A DNA stretch of 64,000 bases from Clytia hemisphaerica (lineage: Eukaryota > Cnidaria > Hydrozoa > Leptothecata > Clytiidae), in contig CACVBU010001102.1 of the NCBI GenBank assembly GCA_902728285.1, forward strand, positions 1,630,335-1,694,334. Reading direction: 5' to 3'. The translations under genes and the position numbers were made by a program. Shown here in pieces: positions 35,139 to 45,836 of the stretch; the stretch's first letter is position 1; every line of letters begins with the position of its first letter. Under the pieces are notes generated by a model. It was not told the DNA's origin, searched no databases, and saw only the letters and a list, made by a program, of their open reading frames with translations.

Positions 35139-35232
35139 CTTAGCCGGCGTTCCGCAGCCTTTTGTGAAGACTCACTCTAGACTGCGTCCGCTCGGCATAA
35201 TGAATTCGTCTGATTTTAAGCGATATAAAATT
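35139..35232. repeat. DIRS right inverted terminal repeat
   Basis: Perfect 94-bp inverse complement of the left repeat at 30872-30965. Confidence 0.9.
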
Positions 35233-35690
35233 TTAAATTTTCTAAGGCCGAAGGCCGAAAAGGAAATTTGAATTTTATGAGCTTAAAATCAGACGAATTC
35301 ATTCCCATCCCTCCTCCCTACTTTGCTTTTAAACTGCTTACACTGTATTCTATCTTTTATGCAGAGAACCACAATCGAGGGAAAAGACGTGGTCGTGGCG
35401 GCAGACGAGGAAGGAGATCTTAAACTTTATATCTATATAGTTTATATTTTATTTAGCTATTAATATTAGCATTTCATTCAAGGAAAGATATATTAATATA
35501 TACGTCACATGCGACGTCTACACAATTTCTATTTGTCACATCATATAGGACGCATCTACGATGCTTTTCTTAGCCTTCGTTCCACTCACTCTAGACTGCG
35601 TCCGCTCGGCATAATGAATTCGTCTGATTTTAAGCTCATAAAATTCAAATTTCCTTTTCGGCCTTCGGCCTTAGAAAATTTTAAAATTTT
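35230..35690. mobile_element. Small inverted-arm segment attached to the DIRS right end
   Basis: The arms at 35230-35303 and 35613-35688 are near-perfect inverse complements (both hold GGCCGAAGGCCG or its complement and AATCAGACGAATTCATT). The right arm is preceded at 35585-35612 by CTCACTCTAGACTGCGTCCG, a DIRS-repeat sequence. The block lies inside the insertion that splits array unit 1, since host sequence resumes only at 35691. It could be a non-autonomous DIRS relative or a rearranged end. Confidence 0.75.
35364..35423 (+). CDS. Possible terminal exon of an RGG-tail protein, inside the mobile block
   Basis: An acceptor-like TCTATCTTTTATGCAG precedes a frame encoding ENHNRGKRRGRGGRRGRRS and TAA. 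Arg/Gly tails like this end several RNA-binding proteins (Sm-type and others), but the parent cannot be named. No upstream exon of a matching gene is visible. AT-rich sequence resembling a 3' untranslated region follows. It may be a captured host exon or chance; only about 19 residues support it. Confidence 0.35.
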   Translation, partial: ENHNRGKRRGRGGRRGRRS

Positions 35691-38600
35691 CACACTCTTC
35701 CCTTGACCACTTTCGCTTTCGTTTTCAACCACCCAACCAACCATCCAACCAAAAAATCGGTCACGTAACTCTCGAACCCCCATCTCAAAAATCCATAATG
35801 GCCCCCCCACAGCTCAATACGAATTAGACTTTTAGTATATAGACTAGCCGTCACCCGGCGTCGCACCCGCCGAGTAGAGTGTTGTTGAACACATCAAAAG
35901 CCCTTTGGATGGTGGGCGGGGGAGTATAAAAAGATCTGATATGTATATTGCAAGCCGAAAAAACGAAATATTACCACTTATCAATAATCGAAGCTTGAAA
36001 AATCGCATATTTTATGTTTGGTGACGTCATTTTGGCCCTAAGTGACGTCATCGAAAGGGTAATCAACTTTTTACTTCACTGAAATCAATTTGTCATTTAA
36101 CCAAAATATTCTCTTGATGATTTCCGATCTAATGTGGGGTCAATCATTACTGAAATCCTTCTCAAACTCGTGATATTGTATTTTTAAGGTTTTGATGACG
36201 TCATCGGACCAAAAAAGCCTCAATTTAAATATATTTATTTTTGAAAGTTTCTATATACCAACTATTACCCCTCCCAACTTATTATCCATTAAATTTCCGA
36301 TCGAATGAGGGGTCAACGACTTCCCAGCTCCTATCCAATCTCGAGATATCGCATTTTTCCTGTTTTGATGACGTCATCAACTGAAACGCCAAAAATTCAG
36401 CCAAATTTTAAAGTCACATTCAAGCCATATAAACCCTCCCATCTTATTCTCCATAAAATTCTCGATCCAATGAGGGGTCACCGACCTCCCAACTCCTTTT
36501 CAAACTCGAGATATTGCATTTTGAAGTTTTTCCCAAATCTGTGACGTCATTGGGTCTCTTTACCCCTAATGTTATCAACGGTCAATTCGCGAATTTTGAA
36601 ACTTTTGCGGTCAACGGGTAGCTTATGCCCCAAGGGTCCCAAAAAACCAAAAAACGTCAATTATTTCCACGGGAAAGTGGGTTTTTAAATTTGCGAAAGA
36701 TTTGCACTGCAACGACTTCTTCACAAAAACGCTAATTTCCACACTCTTCCCCTGACCACTTTCGCTTTCGTTTTCAACCACCCATCCAACCAAACAACCA
36801 ACCAAAATCGGTCACGTAACTCTCGAACCCCCATCTCAAAAATCCATAATGGCTCCCCCACGGCTCATAGAAAATTAGACTTTTAGTATATAGACTAGCC
36901 GTCACCCGGCGTCGCACCAGCCGAGGAGTAGGTAAGCTGAACGCATCATAAGCCCTTTGGATGGTGGGGAGGGTAAAAAGATCTGATTTGTAAGCCCAAA
37001 GAACAAAAGATTTCCACTTAAGACCGATCAAAACTCGAAATATTGCAAATTTTCTTGTTTTTGACGTCATTTGGGCCCTTCATGACGTCATCGAAAGGGT
37101 AATAATTTTTTTACTTCACTGAGATCAATTTATCATTTACCCAAAAGATTCTCTTGATGATTTCCGATCCAGTGAGGGGTCGATCATTGCTTAGATCCTT
37201 CTCAAACTCAAGATATCAGATTTTCAGGTTTTGATGACGTCATCGGACCCAAAATGCCTCAGTTTGAATATATTTATTTTCGAAAGTCTCAATATACCCA
37301 CTCTTACCCCTCCCAAATTATTCTTTATTAAATTTTCGATCCAATGAGGGGTCAACCATCTCATAACTCCTTTCCAATCTCGAGATATCGCATTTTTTCT
37401 GTTTTGATGACGTCATGAAATGAAAACGCCTAAAAATTCAGCCAAATTTTAAAGTCACACCCAAGCCTCATAACCCCTACCATCTTATTCTCCATAAAAT
37501 TCTCGATCCAATGAGGGGTCACCGACCCTCCCAACTCCTTTTCAAACTCGAGATATCGCATTTTCCAAGTTTTCCCCAAATCTGTGACGTCATTGGGTCC
37601 CTTTACCCCTAATGTTGTCAACGGTCAATTCGCGAATTTTGAAATTTTTTGCGGTCAACGGTAGCTTATGCCCCAAGGGTCCCAAAAAACTAAAAAACGT
37701 CAATTATTTCCACGGGAAAGTGGGTTTTTAAATTTGCGAAAGATTTGCACTGCAACGACTTCTTACAAAAACGCTAATTTTCACACTCTTCCCCTGACCA
37801 CTTTCGCTTTCGTTTTCAACCAACCACCCAAACCATCCAACCCAAAAATCGGTCACGTAACTCTCGAACCCCCATCTCAAAAATCCATAATGGCTCCCCC
37901 ACGGCTCATAGAGAATTAGACTTTTAGTATATAGACTAGCCGTCACCCGGCGTCGCACCCGCCGAGTAGAGTGTTGTTGAACACATCAAAAGTCCTTTGG
38001 ATGGTGGGGGAGTATAAAAAGATCTGATTTGTATATTGCAAGCCGAAAAAATGAAATATTACCACTTATCAATAATCGAAGCTTGAAAAATCGCATATTT
38101 TATGTTTGGTGATGTCATTTTGGCCCTAAGTGACGTCATCGAAAGGGTAATCAACTTTTTAATTCACTGAAATCAATTTGTCATTTAACCAAAATATTCT
38201 CTTGATGATTTCCGATCTAATGTGGGGTCAATCATTACTGAAATCCTTCTCAAACTCGAGATATTGTATTTTTAAGGTTTTGATGACGTCATCGGACCAA
38301 AAAAGCCTCAATTTGAATATATTTATTTTTGAAAGTTTCTATATGCCAACTATTACCCCTCCCAACTTATTATCCATTAAATTTCCGATCAAATGAGGGG
38401 TCAACGACTTCCCAGCAGCTCCTATCCAATCCAATCTCGAGATATCGCATTTTTCCTGTTTTGATGACGTCATCAACTGAAAACGCCTAAAAATTCAGCC
38501 AAATTTTAAAGTCACACTCATGCCATATAAACCTTCCCATCTTATTCTCCATAAAATTCTCGATTCAATGAGGGGTCACCGACCTCCCAACTCCTTTTCA

Positions 38601-38992
38601 AACTCGAGATATTGCATTTTGAAGTTTTTCCCAAATCTGTGACGTCATTGGGTCTCTTTACCCCTAATGTTATCAACGGTCAATTCGCGAATTTTGAAAT
38701 TTTTGCGGTCAACGGGTAGCTTATGCCCCAAGGGTCCCAAAAAACCAAAAAACGTCAATTATTTCCACGGGAAAGTGGGTTTTTAAATTTGCGAAAGATT
38801 TGCACTGCAACGACTTCTTCACAAAAACGCTAATTTCCACACTCTTCCCCTGACCACTTTCGCTTTCGTTTTCAACCACCCATCCAACCAAACAACCAAC
38901 CAAAATCGGTCACGTAACTCTCGAACCCCCATCTCAAAAATCCATAATGGCTTCCCCACGGCTCATAGAAAATTAGACTTTTAGTATATAGA

Positions 38993-39281
38993 TCATTGAG
39001 TTTCAAGCCGAAGGCTAGAGGTCAATCTCTAACCTTTCTCAGGCAAGAAAAATTGAAGCCTTAAAAAATGCGCCGTATTTTTGATGACGGATTGAATCTA
39101 GCAATTCCTTTGTTTTCGAGTGATATATTTTTCGAAATTAGGCGGTAAATTTTAGTTTCAATCTGTCATTTGTGTAAAAACCAGGCGGGTCGCTCAAGGC
39201 CGCGCAACTTTGGTAGGATTTGTTGACTTCAAATCCTACCAAGGAGATTGACCTCTAGCCTTCGGCTTGAAACTCAATGAT
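38993..39281. mobile_element. Inverted-repeat element with 39-bp TIRs
   Basis: The ends TCATTGAGTTTCAAGCCGAA and the complement are inverse over about 38 bp. TATAGA on both sides is a likely target duplication. It sits exactly at the end of array unit 4. Confidence 0.75.
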
Positions 39282-39664
39282 ATAGATACCCTCTAGTAGG
39301 GTCGCTGTTATAAAAAGGGCCGTCGTAAAAAAGGGCCGGTAGCTGTGGCCATATATTACTATATTAGGAATTTCAATATGACTGAAAAATGATTTTCCTA
39401 ATGTGACCACGGAAAAAGGAGCCAAATCAGCTACTTTCGATTTCATTTTGTGGTGAAAGAGTCATAAGTGAAATACAAAGAGGATTGTAGATATATTCAT
39501 CAACCAGTTAACAGCAGCAATCTGAGAATTGGCAAAAGGCATGGAGGTAGGGTAAAGTTAGAAAAGATATACAGGGAAACTTTTGAAAAGATTTTTACAA
39601 GATCATTTTCAAACATCCATTCTTCATTTTGCATTTTTATTTATGGGATGACATATCAGTTAGT

Positions 39665-40430
39665 CCAGGCGTAGTTAATCGATATACATAATCGATAATC
39701 TTGAGTAATCGATAAATAATCGATAAGTAATCGATGGATTAGATATCGATTAACCGATAGAATCGATAGGTAATCAGACCTTCAAAAAATCTTGAGTATC
39801 GATCAGCGATCGATTATTTCCAAACTATCGATTACTTATCGATCGATCACATATCGGCTACATACAACCTATCGATTACTTATCAATCATGTATTGATTG
39901 TTAACAATCGACGATTACTTATCGTTCGTGCATTGATTACTTATCAATTATTTACTTATCTTCGCTCACGTATCGTTATCGATTATATATCGATCGTGAC
40001 CCCGACAGCTGTGATCAATAGACCTTTTTTCAAAGAGGACGTCCCTGTTGAATAATTATGTAGTCCAGCCATAAAAACAATGATAGAGCCATGCATAATT
40101 ACTGTATCATGCATATTGTAATAATTATGCAAGGTTTTATCATTGTTTTTCTGCTGGACTACATAATTATTCAACAGGGTGGCCTCTTTGAAAAAAGGTC
40201 TATAGTCGATCAATTTTTAATCGATACTTAATTTAATCGAAGTATAATCGATCTATAATCGATAAACAATCGATGACAAAATTGATCGTTAAATAATCGA
40301 GCTTTGAAAAAATCTTTAGTATCGATTACCTAACGATTCTATCGGTTAATCGATATCTAATCCATCGATTACTTATCGATTATTTATCGATTACTCAAGA
40401 TTATCGATTATATCGATTAACTACGTCTGG
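39665..40430. mobile_element. ATCGAT-rich fold-back element with a nested palindrome
   Basis: Inverted ends CCAGGCGTAGTTAATCGATA and the complement TATCGATTAACTACGTCTGG. GTTAGT flanks it at 39659-39664 and 40431-40436. Both arms consist of dozens of ATCGAT-containing blocks such as TAATCGATAA. A TAGACC-type palindrome (40019-40203) has landed near the centre. Non-coding. Confidence 0.75.
40019..40203. mobile_element. Palindromic TAGACC-ended element, copy 3
   Basis: TAGACCTTTTTTCAAAGAGG and the complement bound a palindrome of about 185 bp with TA ends, nested in the ATCGAT-rich element. Confidence 0.75.
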
Positions 40431-40454
40431 GTTAGTGGCAGTGGAAGTACTTTG

Positions 40455-41249
40455 ATAGACCTTTTTTCAAAGAGGACGTCCTGTTGGAAAAATTATGTAG
40501 TCCAGCCATAAAAACAATGATAGAGCCATGCATAATTACTGTATCATGCATATTGTAACAATTATGCATGGTTTTATCATTGTTTTTCTGCTGGACTACA
40601 TAAATTATTCAACAGGCAGTTACATCAATATGCCTTCTTACCTGTCTTTAAAAATATAAATAAAAGTAATCACGGAAAAGGACGCAAAAAAAAGACATAA
40701 GTGTGAGAACAGAGTAATCAAACTCGTTAGAAAAAGTGTCATTAGAAGTCATAAAAAATCAACCTGAATAAATGCAATCGAAATTCCAGAGAACTTCATA
40801 ATCCCCCAGACAACATTACATTACTATGTCAAACTCCCATCACATAAATTTTACAATTACGTCAGAGTAGACTACGCTCGCCACCGAAGAGGTTTATTTG
40901 GAAAGGGCAATTATATTTTATTATTCGCTTCTTTTTTAAAGATTCGCCGGGTTGGAAAAGTATGAATTTCTTTGTACATATTTTACCTTCCCCAAATATT
41001 TAGGAGGCTGAGTTTTAAACGAATTGTCAAGTTGAAACGAACGATAAATGTATCAAGGTCTGTTTTATTTACCCCCTGGTGACTTAACAAAAGGGACTTA
41101 ACTCGATGTTACAATCCTATTATTGAAAGTTTGTCTCGGCCTTTTTATAATGAGCGAGACATACGTTCTCTGATTACGCAATTTTCATATTGACGTTTTC
41201 GAGGCATTTTGATGTAACTGACAGGGGGGCCTCTTTGAAAAAAGGTCTA
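40455..41249. mobile_element. Palindromic TAGACC-ended element, copy 4, split by an insertion
   Basis: The left arm runs from 40455 to 40616 and the remaining right end, GGGCCTCTTTGAAAAAAGGT-like, resumes after 41220. The 604-bp transposon lies between. Confidence 0.75.
40617..41220. mobile_element. 604-bp DNA transposon, second copy, 5-bp target duplication
   Basis: Same family as 6999-7604 with ends CAGTTACATCAATATGCC and GGCATTTTGATGTAACTG. ACAGG flanks it at 40612-40616 and 41221-41225. Confidence 0.85.
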
Positions 41250-41718
41250 TTTGTAAAGCGTCTTTACGTCATAGAACAAAAGAAAATAGCAAAAGATAAA
41301 GGAATTACCCATAGCCACCATTTGGCAACCATGGTGATTGCGATTTTACGGAAACGGGAATCCTCATATCGAATAAAGCATCTTCTGAAAATTTCATTAC
41401 GTATTTTATTCTTTCCCATCAGGTCCTCGGGCCCCATCATAAATGCGAAAATGAAAAATGAAGAAGCTTTCACTTTCTGATCGTCTTTTTAATCTGCCAT
41501 GTTATAAAATTCCTTATAGAAAGACAAACTCTCCTACAAAGAGGCTTAAAAAAATGACGTAGAAAAAAGTAGCTATGCCATTTTATCTTAACAATTTTGT
41601 AAACTACCTCTCACAACTCCGGAGCACTGACTTAGTTATATGACTGTTCTCGCTCGTTTGGTTTCCGTAATAAACAGAAAGTTGTTATTGTGAAATTTTA
41701 ACATGCTTAAAATTGAGG
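41250..41718. other. Stretch without a recognisable feature
   Basis: AT-rich. A short open frame at about 41264-41480 has no known domain or splice support. Confidence 0.4.
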
Positions 41719-41720
41719 TA

Positions 41721-42187
41721 CCGTGAGTGGTCCTAAATCCGACAGCCCTGCCTAAATCCGACCCCGCAAATAACTGATATGAAAAAAAATTCTATGTTTA
41801 CAAACATTCCCTCTCCAAGTTAAGCAATAAACTATATTGCAAGAATTCTCGAAACAAAACATCTAACAAGATGACTAAAATGTCAAGACTTCCAAGATGT
41901 CAATTAATGTGATAAAAAAGTGTGAGTTGTAAAAATAATTACCTCTATTATTCTGAATTTGTTGCTTGTGTTTAAAACGTTAACAATTTAGTAATAAAAA
42001 AAATGTTTTGTATAAGAAGCAATTAATGTTTTGGTTCAATTGGTTCAGTGCATCAAATCTCTCAGTTTAGTTGAAACTTTGGTATCTTCATTGCGTCACA
42101 ACGAAAGGTTTGTTTTTATTTTAGTTTGTATCTTTGAAAGACCCCATCGGATTTAGGCAGGGCTGTCGGATTTAGGACCACTCACGG
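41721..42187. mobile_element. TA-flanked inverted-repeat element
   Basis: Ends CCGTGAGTGGTCCTAAATCC and its complement, flanked by TA on both sides. The TIR holds a direct repeat of CCTAAATCCGAC. 467 bp, non-coding, mariner-type by its TA target. Confidence 0.75.
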
Positions 42188-43634
42188 TACTTCCACTAAC
42201 TGCATATGCAGACATGATAGAGTTATTTGTGACAATCTCGTTCCCGTGTATCCTAAGCTTTACTTACGTCACTGATTGACGCCAGAGAATACCCTGGATA
42301 CCCTGGTATTGGTATTATTGTTCTCCATTCAAACAATTCAATTAGACCATTAAATGTAAATATTGGCATGTGAAAGTTTCCCAGACAGACACACATAATT
42401 ACAATAAGTTGCTCTCATGTCAACATCCCTATTCTAAAGTATGTCTCATATAATTTGCAGTGGGGACAAAAAAGGCTATAACTTTTGATCAAAATGTAAA
42501 TTAGATGCCAGATTTGTGCTTGTTTAAAAGATAATCCGGAGTGGAATGTTATGTCAAAAAAGAAAATTAAATTTAAAATTCGAAAAACGAAGATGAAACT
42601 GAACAAGAAGAAACTCAACTTCTCGTAGAACAATGCTATTCATTCATTCATTTTTATATCAGAAATTTTTTAATCTTATAATGTTATAAATGCGAAAAGA
42701 AAATTCATGAAATTTTCATTCAGTCAAAAAATACAGCTTTTTAAAGGGATTCCTGCACAAAAAATGAAACTTTTTCAGGGCATAGCTATCCTGAAAAGGA
42801 TTTGAAAAATTCAAGTCAAAGTTATTAATCAGTGATTCTATCCCAAGATATTGACATCCAAAGATCCAAATTCAAGACATCTGCATTCTGCACTCTCTAA
42901 AGAAGGGTGACAAAATTAGAAGAGGGATGTTGACATTAGACCAACTTACGATAATTATATGTATGTGTGTCTGTTATTTGTAACATATATTGCTTGAAAC
43001 TCTGGATAAATTTCTCTAAAAGCAAGATTTTTCTGAGTGCTGCAAATGACATTTATATATAATGTCCTTTAAAATGGAATTTAAATATTACATGGGTAAT
43101 TTACGGCCTGTTCATTATAATTTGATAACACAGTTGATAATAATGTGTTCGATACATCAAAATATTCTGTCTACTGGACATAGCATTTTGTTTTGTTCTT
43201 AAATTTTTATAAAAAGATTAGAAAAATGTTCAGATTCGGACCTAGCTGTCTTATTATATTTAACCAATTTGTCTGGTTTTGCTGTTTGCAGACTGTGTTT
43301 TTTTTGTTTTTTTTGGGGGGGGGGGGGGTAAATGACCTACAATACGTCCTTAAGGGTATATTTTTCAAGCTTCCCAAAGTGCACTATAAGGGTCGAAATC
43401 AGCAAAGATGAGAAAAATTGCACTCTAAGGGTGAATATAAAAAAAATATAAAAAATTTCACAAATAATTGATATCGCCGTGAGATATTCTCCATTCCTTC
43501 CTTCAGCCCATTTTATCAAATAAATTTCTTTGAAATTGAATTTGTAGTTTAATTACTGTAATTAATTCCATTTTTATTTTAGAACAAAAGTTAAAAACAA
43601 TCGACTACTTGTATACAACTTCGTAAAAGATACA
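42188..43634. other. 5' flank of the DUF4291 gene
   Basis: AT-rich. A run of 13-15 G at about 43314-43328 (in TTTTGGGGGGG context) marks a degraded G-rich MITE. An acceptor-like TTTTTATTTTAG at about 43570-43582 precedes the start codon and suggests a spliced 5' leader. No exon seen upstream. Confidence 0.45.
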
Positions 43635-44441
43635 ATGATGACTGAACCTACATATGTTCCTTCTACAGACATATTGGAGCTAGCAAAGAATCATCAAATT
43701 CAATTTATAAATGCATGTTGGGATGACGAAGGTATATATTTTTATCAAGCTTTTAATAACAAAATTGCAGATTATGCAATAGAAAATCAGAAAGTTGGTG
43801 GACCAAATTGGGGTGCAACGCGAATGACATGGATAAAACCAAGTTTTGGATGGATGTTATATCGATGTGGTTATGGTAAAAAACATGGTCAAAATCGAGT
43901 TTTAAAAATTAAGTTATCACACGAAACGTTTTCTAAACTCCTTGCTCAATGTTCCTTAACAGTACATTCTAAAGATCCAGGAGCAAAATCAAAAACGAAG
44001 GAGAAGCATAATAAATCGAAAGATGATGATAGAGATTCAAGTATACCTCAGGTTGCTTGTAAAGGTAGAGTTCAATGGGATCCCGAAAGAGATTTATTTT
44101 CAAGTGAAGGGAAATGTCCTCGAAAAATGTTAAACACACGTGCTATACAAATTGGTTTATTTGGTGGACTTTCACAGTATTATTGTGAAAATATTATCTC
44201 AATTGAAGATGTTTCTGAATTAGCTGCAGATGTTGGTATAGCGCATTCACAAAAGTCAGACCAAAAAGTAACAGAGAAAATGGACCAGTTGAAAGAACGA
44301 CTTTCGATTGAGAGGCCATATTGGCCTGCCTTGAATACAGAAACTGTCTTGAAAAGTTTAGGACTCATACCAGGAGAGCATGCTGAACTTTTATCTCGAA
44401 TTGGAAAAGGAGCAGTTAAAATTATTCCTAATAAACACTAG
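43635..44441 (+). CDS. DUF4291 family protein
   Basis: 268 codons, uninterrupted. The protein matches the DUF4291 pattern known mostly from bacteria and fungi. Residues about 28-55 (DDEGIYFYQAFNNKIADYAI) give the early YQA motif. About 66-86 is the hallmark MTWIKPSFGWMLYRCGYG. GQNRVLKIKL follows, then VQWDPERDLFS (about 146-156), RAIQIGLFGGL (about 171) and the closing ERPYWPAL (about 238). A Lys/Ser-rich linker of about 35 residues (about 113-140) is extra compared with the usual 200-residue form. Family function is not known to me. The start ATGATGACTGAA follows a short leader after an AG acceptor; stop TAG. Base use matches the AT-rich neighbourhood, so any transfer was old. Confidence 0.85.
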   Translation: MMTEPTYVPSTDILELAKNHQIQFINACWDDEGIYFYQAFNNKIADYAIENQKVGGPNWGATRMTWIKPSFGWMLYRCGYGKKHGQNRVLKIKLSHETFSKLLAQCSLTVHSKDPGAKSKTKEKHNKSKDDDRDSSIPQVACKGRVQWDPERDLFSSEGKCPRKMLNTRAIQIGLFGGLSQYYCENIISIEDVSELAADVGIAHSQKSDQKVTEKMDQLKERLSIERPYWPALNTETVLKSLGLIPGEHAELLSRIGKGAVKIIPNKH

Positions 44442-45014
44442 TATAAATAAATTAAAAATTAGTCTAGAATTTGAAGATATTTATAAAACGATAGATTGAA
44501 TGATTAATTCTATGTAAAATTGAAACCTCATTGAAAGGAAGAGTTTTTACTTGCGTCGAAAGTTACAGTCTCTTCTAGAAGGTAGCTTGTTAGAGCCCAA
44601 AAAAATGTCATTAAATACCTTTTTCATCTTTAAGATGTTTTTTTTTTCAAACAATTTGTTCATTCTTACACTACACCTACTCTCAGGTGCCTAATAACCA
44701 GCGGCCCCGCTTGTTAATTTTTCTGTTGTTTTTTTTAGATATTTTCAGCTGCCAAAAAAAGAGTCCCTCATTTTGCTCTAAATTACCAGGTTTTAGTCTA
44801 TAATTGCCTTATTTTGGATGTATTGTAAAGGTACAATTCCAGCCCCCTCCCACACAACTTTTTAGACCCCTGCTTAATAAAATTGAGACATTTCTCCCAC
44901 TGTCTATTGTGACCGCTCATTTATTAGGCACTTAAGAGTAATAATACACTACACATAATATTATATGGTGATAGGTGTCGATTACTAACTTGCATGGCTG
45001 ATTGACTTTTTCAT

Positions 45015-45202
45015 AAATTACGTCACGAACATCACTTGCCTCTTATTCAAACAATTACCATGGTGATTATATCTCCTTGAGACATTAAATGATTTTTTTA
45101 TAAATAGAAAGTAGTTTTAATAAAATCCGCTGGGAGTTAATCACCTTGGCAATAATTTCAAAACGAGGCAAGTGATGTTCGTGACGTAATTTATGAAAAG
45201 GT
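45015..45202. repeat. Fold-back inverted repeat
   Basis: The arms GACTTTTTCATAAATTACGT and the complement pair over about 45 bp, with further pairing towards the centre. Non-coding. Confidence 0.65.
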
Positions 45203-45487
45203 CTATTTGTTCTGATCAAAAGAAAAACTCGATTCTTTTCAATTCATTTACAATACACTAAATTTTGCTTATTAACACACTTCACGTTCTTATATTGAGT
45301 AGATCTAAAATTTTGAAACCTTCAAGTTTTCTTAACTTTCTTAAGCCTGAAAATCTTGTGTGTATGTATATTTGCACAATTTCCTCAGAAATCAGGTGCT
45401 GTAAAGTCTGCAAAGGCTTGATGAAATTTAACTGGTTCTTATTAGTTTCGCTATCAAAACCAGGGGTACTTATTATAGTCTCCCATA

Positions 45488-45836
45488 GGGGGGGGGTACT
45501 AGGTTTGCGAGATGACGGGTATGTCCGAGCAAAAGTTCGAAAATCGACCCTTACATACAGAGATTGACGTCTTTTGACGTTTTTGCCACCCTTGGAGAGA
45601 CTATTTCTCCAAATTCCCAGCCAAAATGTTCAAATTTTAGTCCAAATTTCAAAATATTATGACCCTATGAGAGAGTTGTTTTTTTGTTTTTCGTAATTAT
45701 GGAACCCTTACAGAGTCTTTTATTAGCATTCGTACCCCTCTGGGAGACTTTAGAGGGTGTGAAAAAGGGACACTTTTGGTTTGCATCACATACCCGGCAC
45801 CCATTTTGCCAAAGTACCCCCCTTGGGGTATACTTT
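45488..45836. mobile_element. G-rich-ended MITE, uninterrupted form
   Basis: Begins GGGGGGGGTACTAGGTTTGC and ends with CACCCATTTTGCCAAAGTAC and a C-run. Contains repeated 'CTTACAGAG'-like phrases. It is the uninterrupted relative of 3591-4138. Confidence 0.55.

Larger units (their letters stand above)
30872..35232 (+). mobile_element. DIRS-type tyrosine recombinase retrotransposon, intact
   Basis: Bounded by inverted repeats of 94 bp at 30872-30965 and 35139-35232 that are perfectly complementary. Between them lie an N-terminal gag-like region, reverse transcriptase/RNase H with a DIRS-type methyltransferase-like tail, and a tyrosine recombinase. This content and the absence of a DDE integrase define the DIRS order. 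Both long frames are uninterrupted and the repeats are identical, which argues for a recent insertion. It landed in unit 1 of the tandem array, at GCTAATTTT, with no evident target duplication, as expected for recombinase-mediated integration. Confidence 0.9.
30084..38992. repeat. Four-unit tandem array, about 1.05 kb per unit
   Basis: Units begin with CTAGCCGTCACCCGGCGTCG and start at 30084, 35844, 36895 and 37936. They end with AGACTTTTAGTATATAGA. Each unit carries repeated GATGACGTCAT-type motifs and several GATCCAATGAGGGGTCA-like blocks. Unit 1 is interrupted at about 30878 and resumes at 35691 (CACACTCTTCCC) because a retroelement landed in it. No protein is encoded. The start motif resembles one at about 24101, so this may be a dispersed element that has become tandem. 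Confidence 0.85.
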
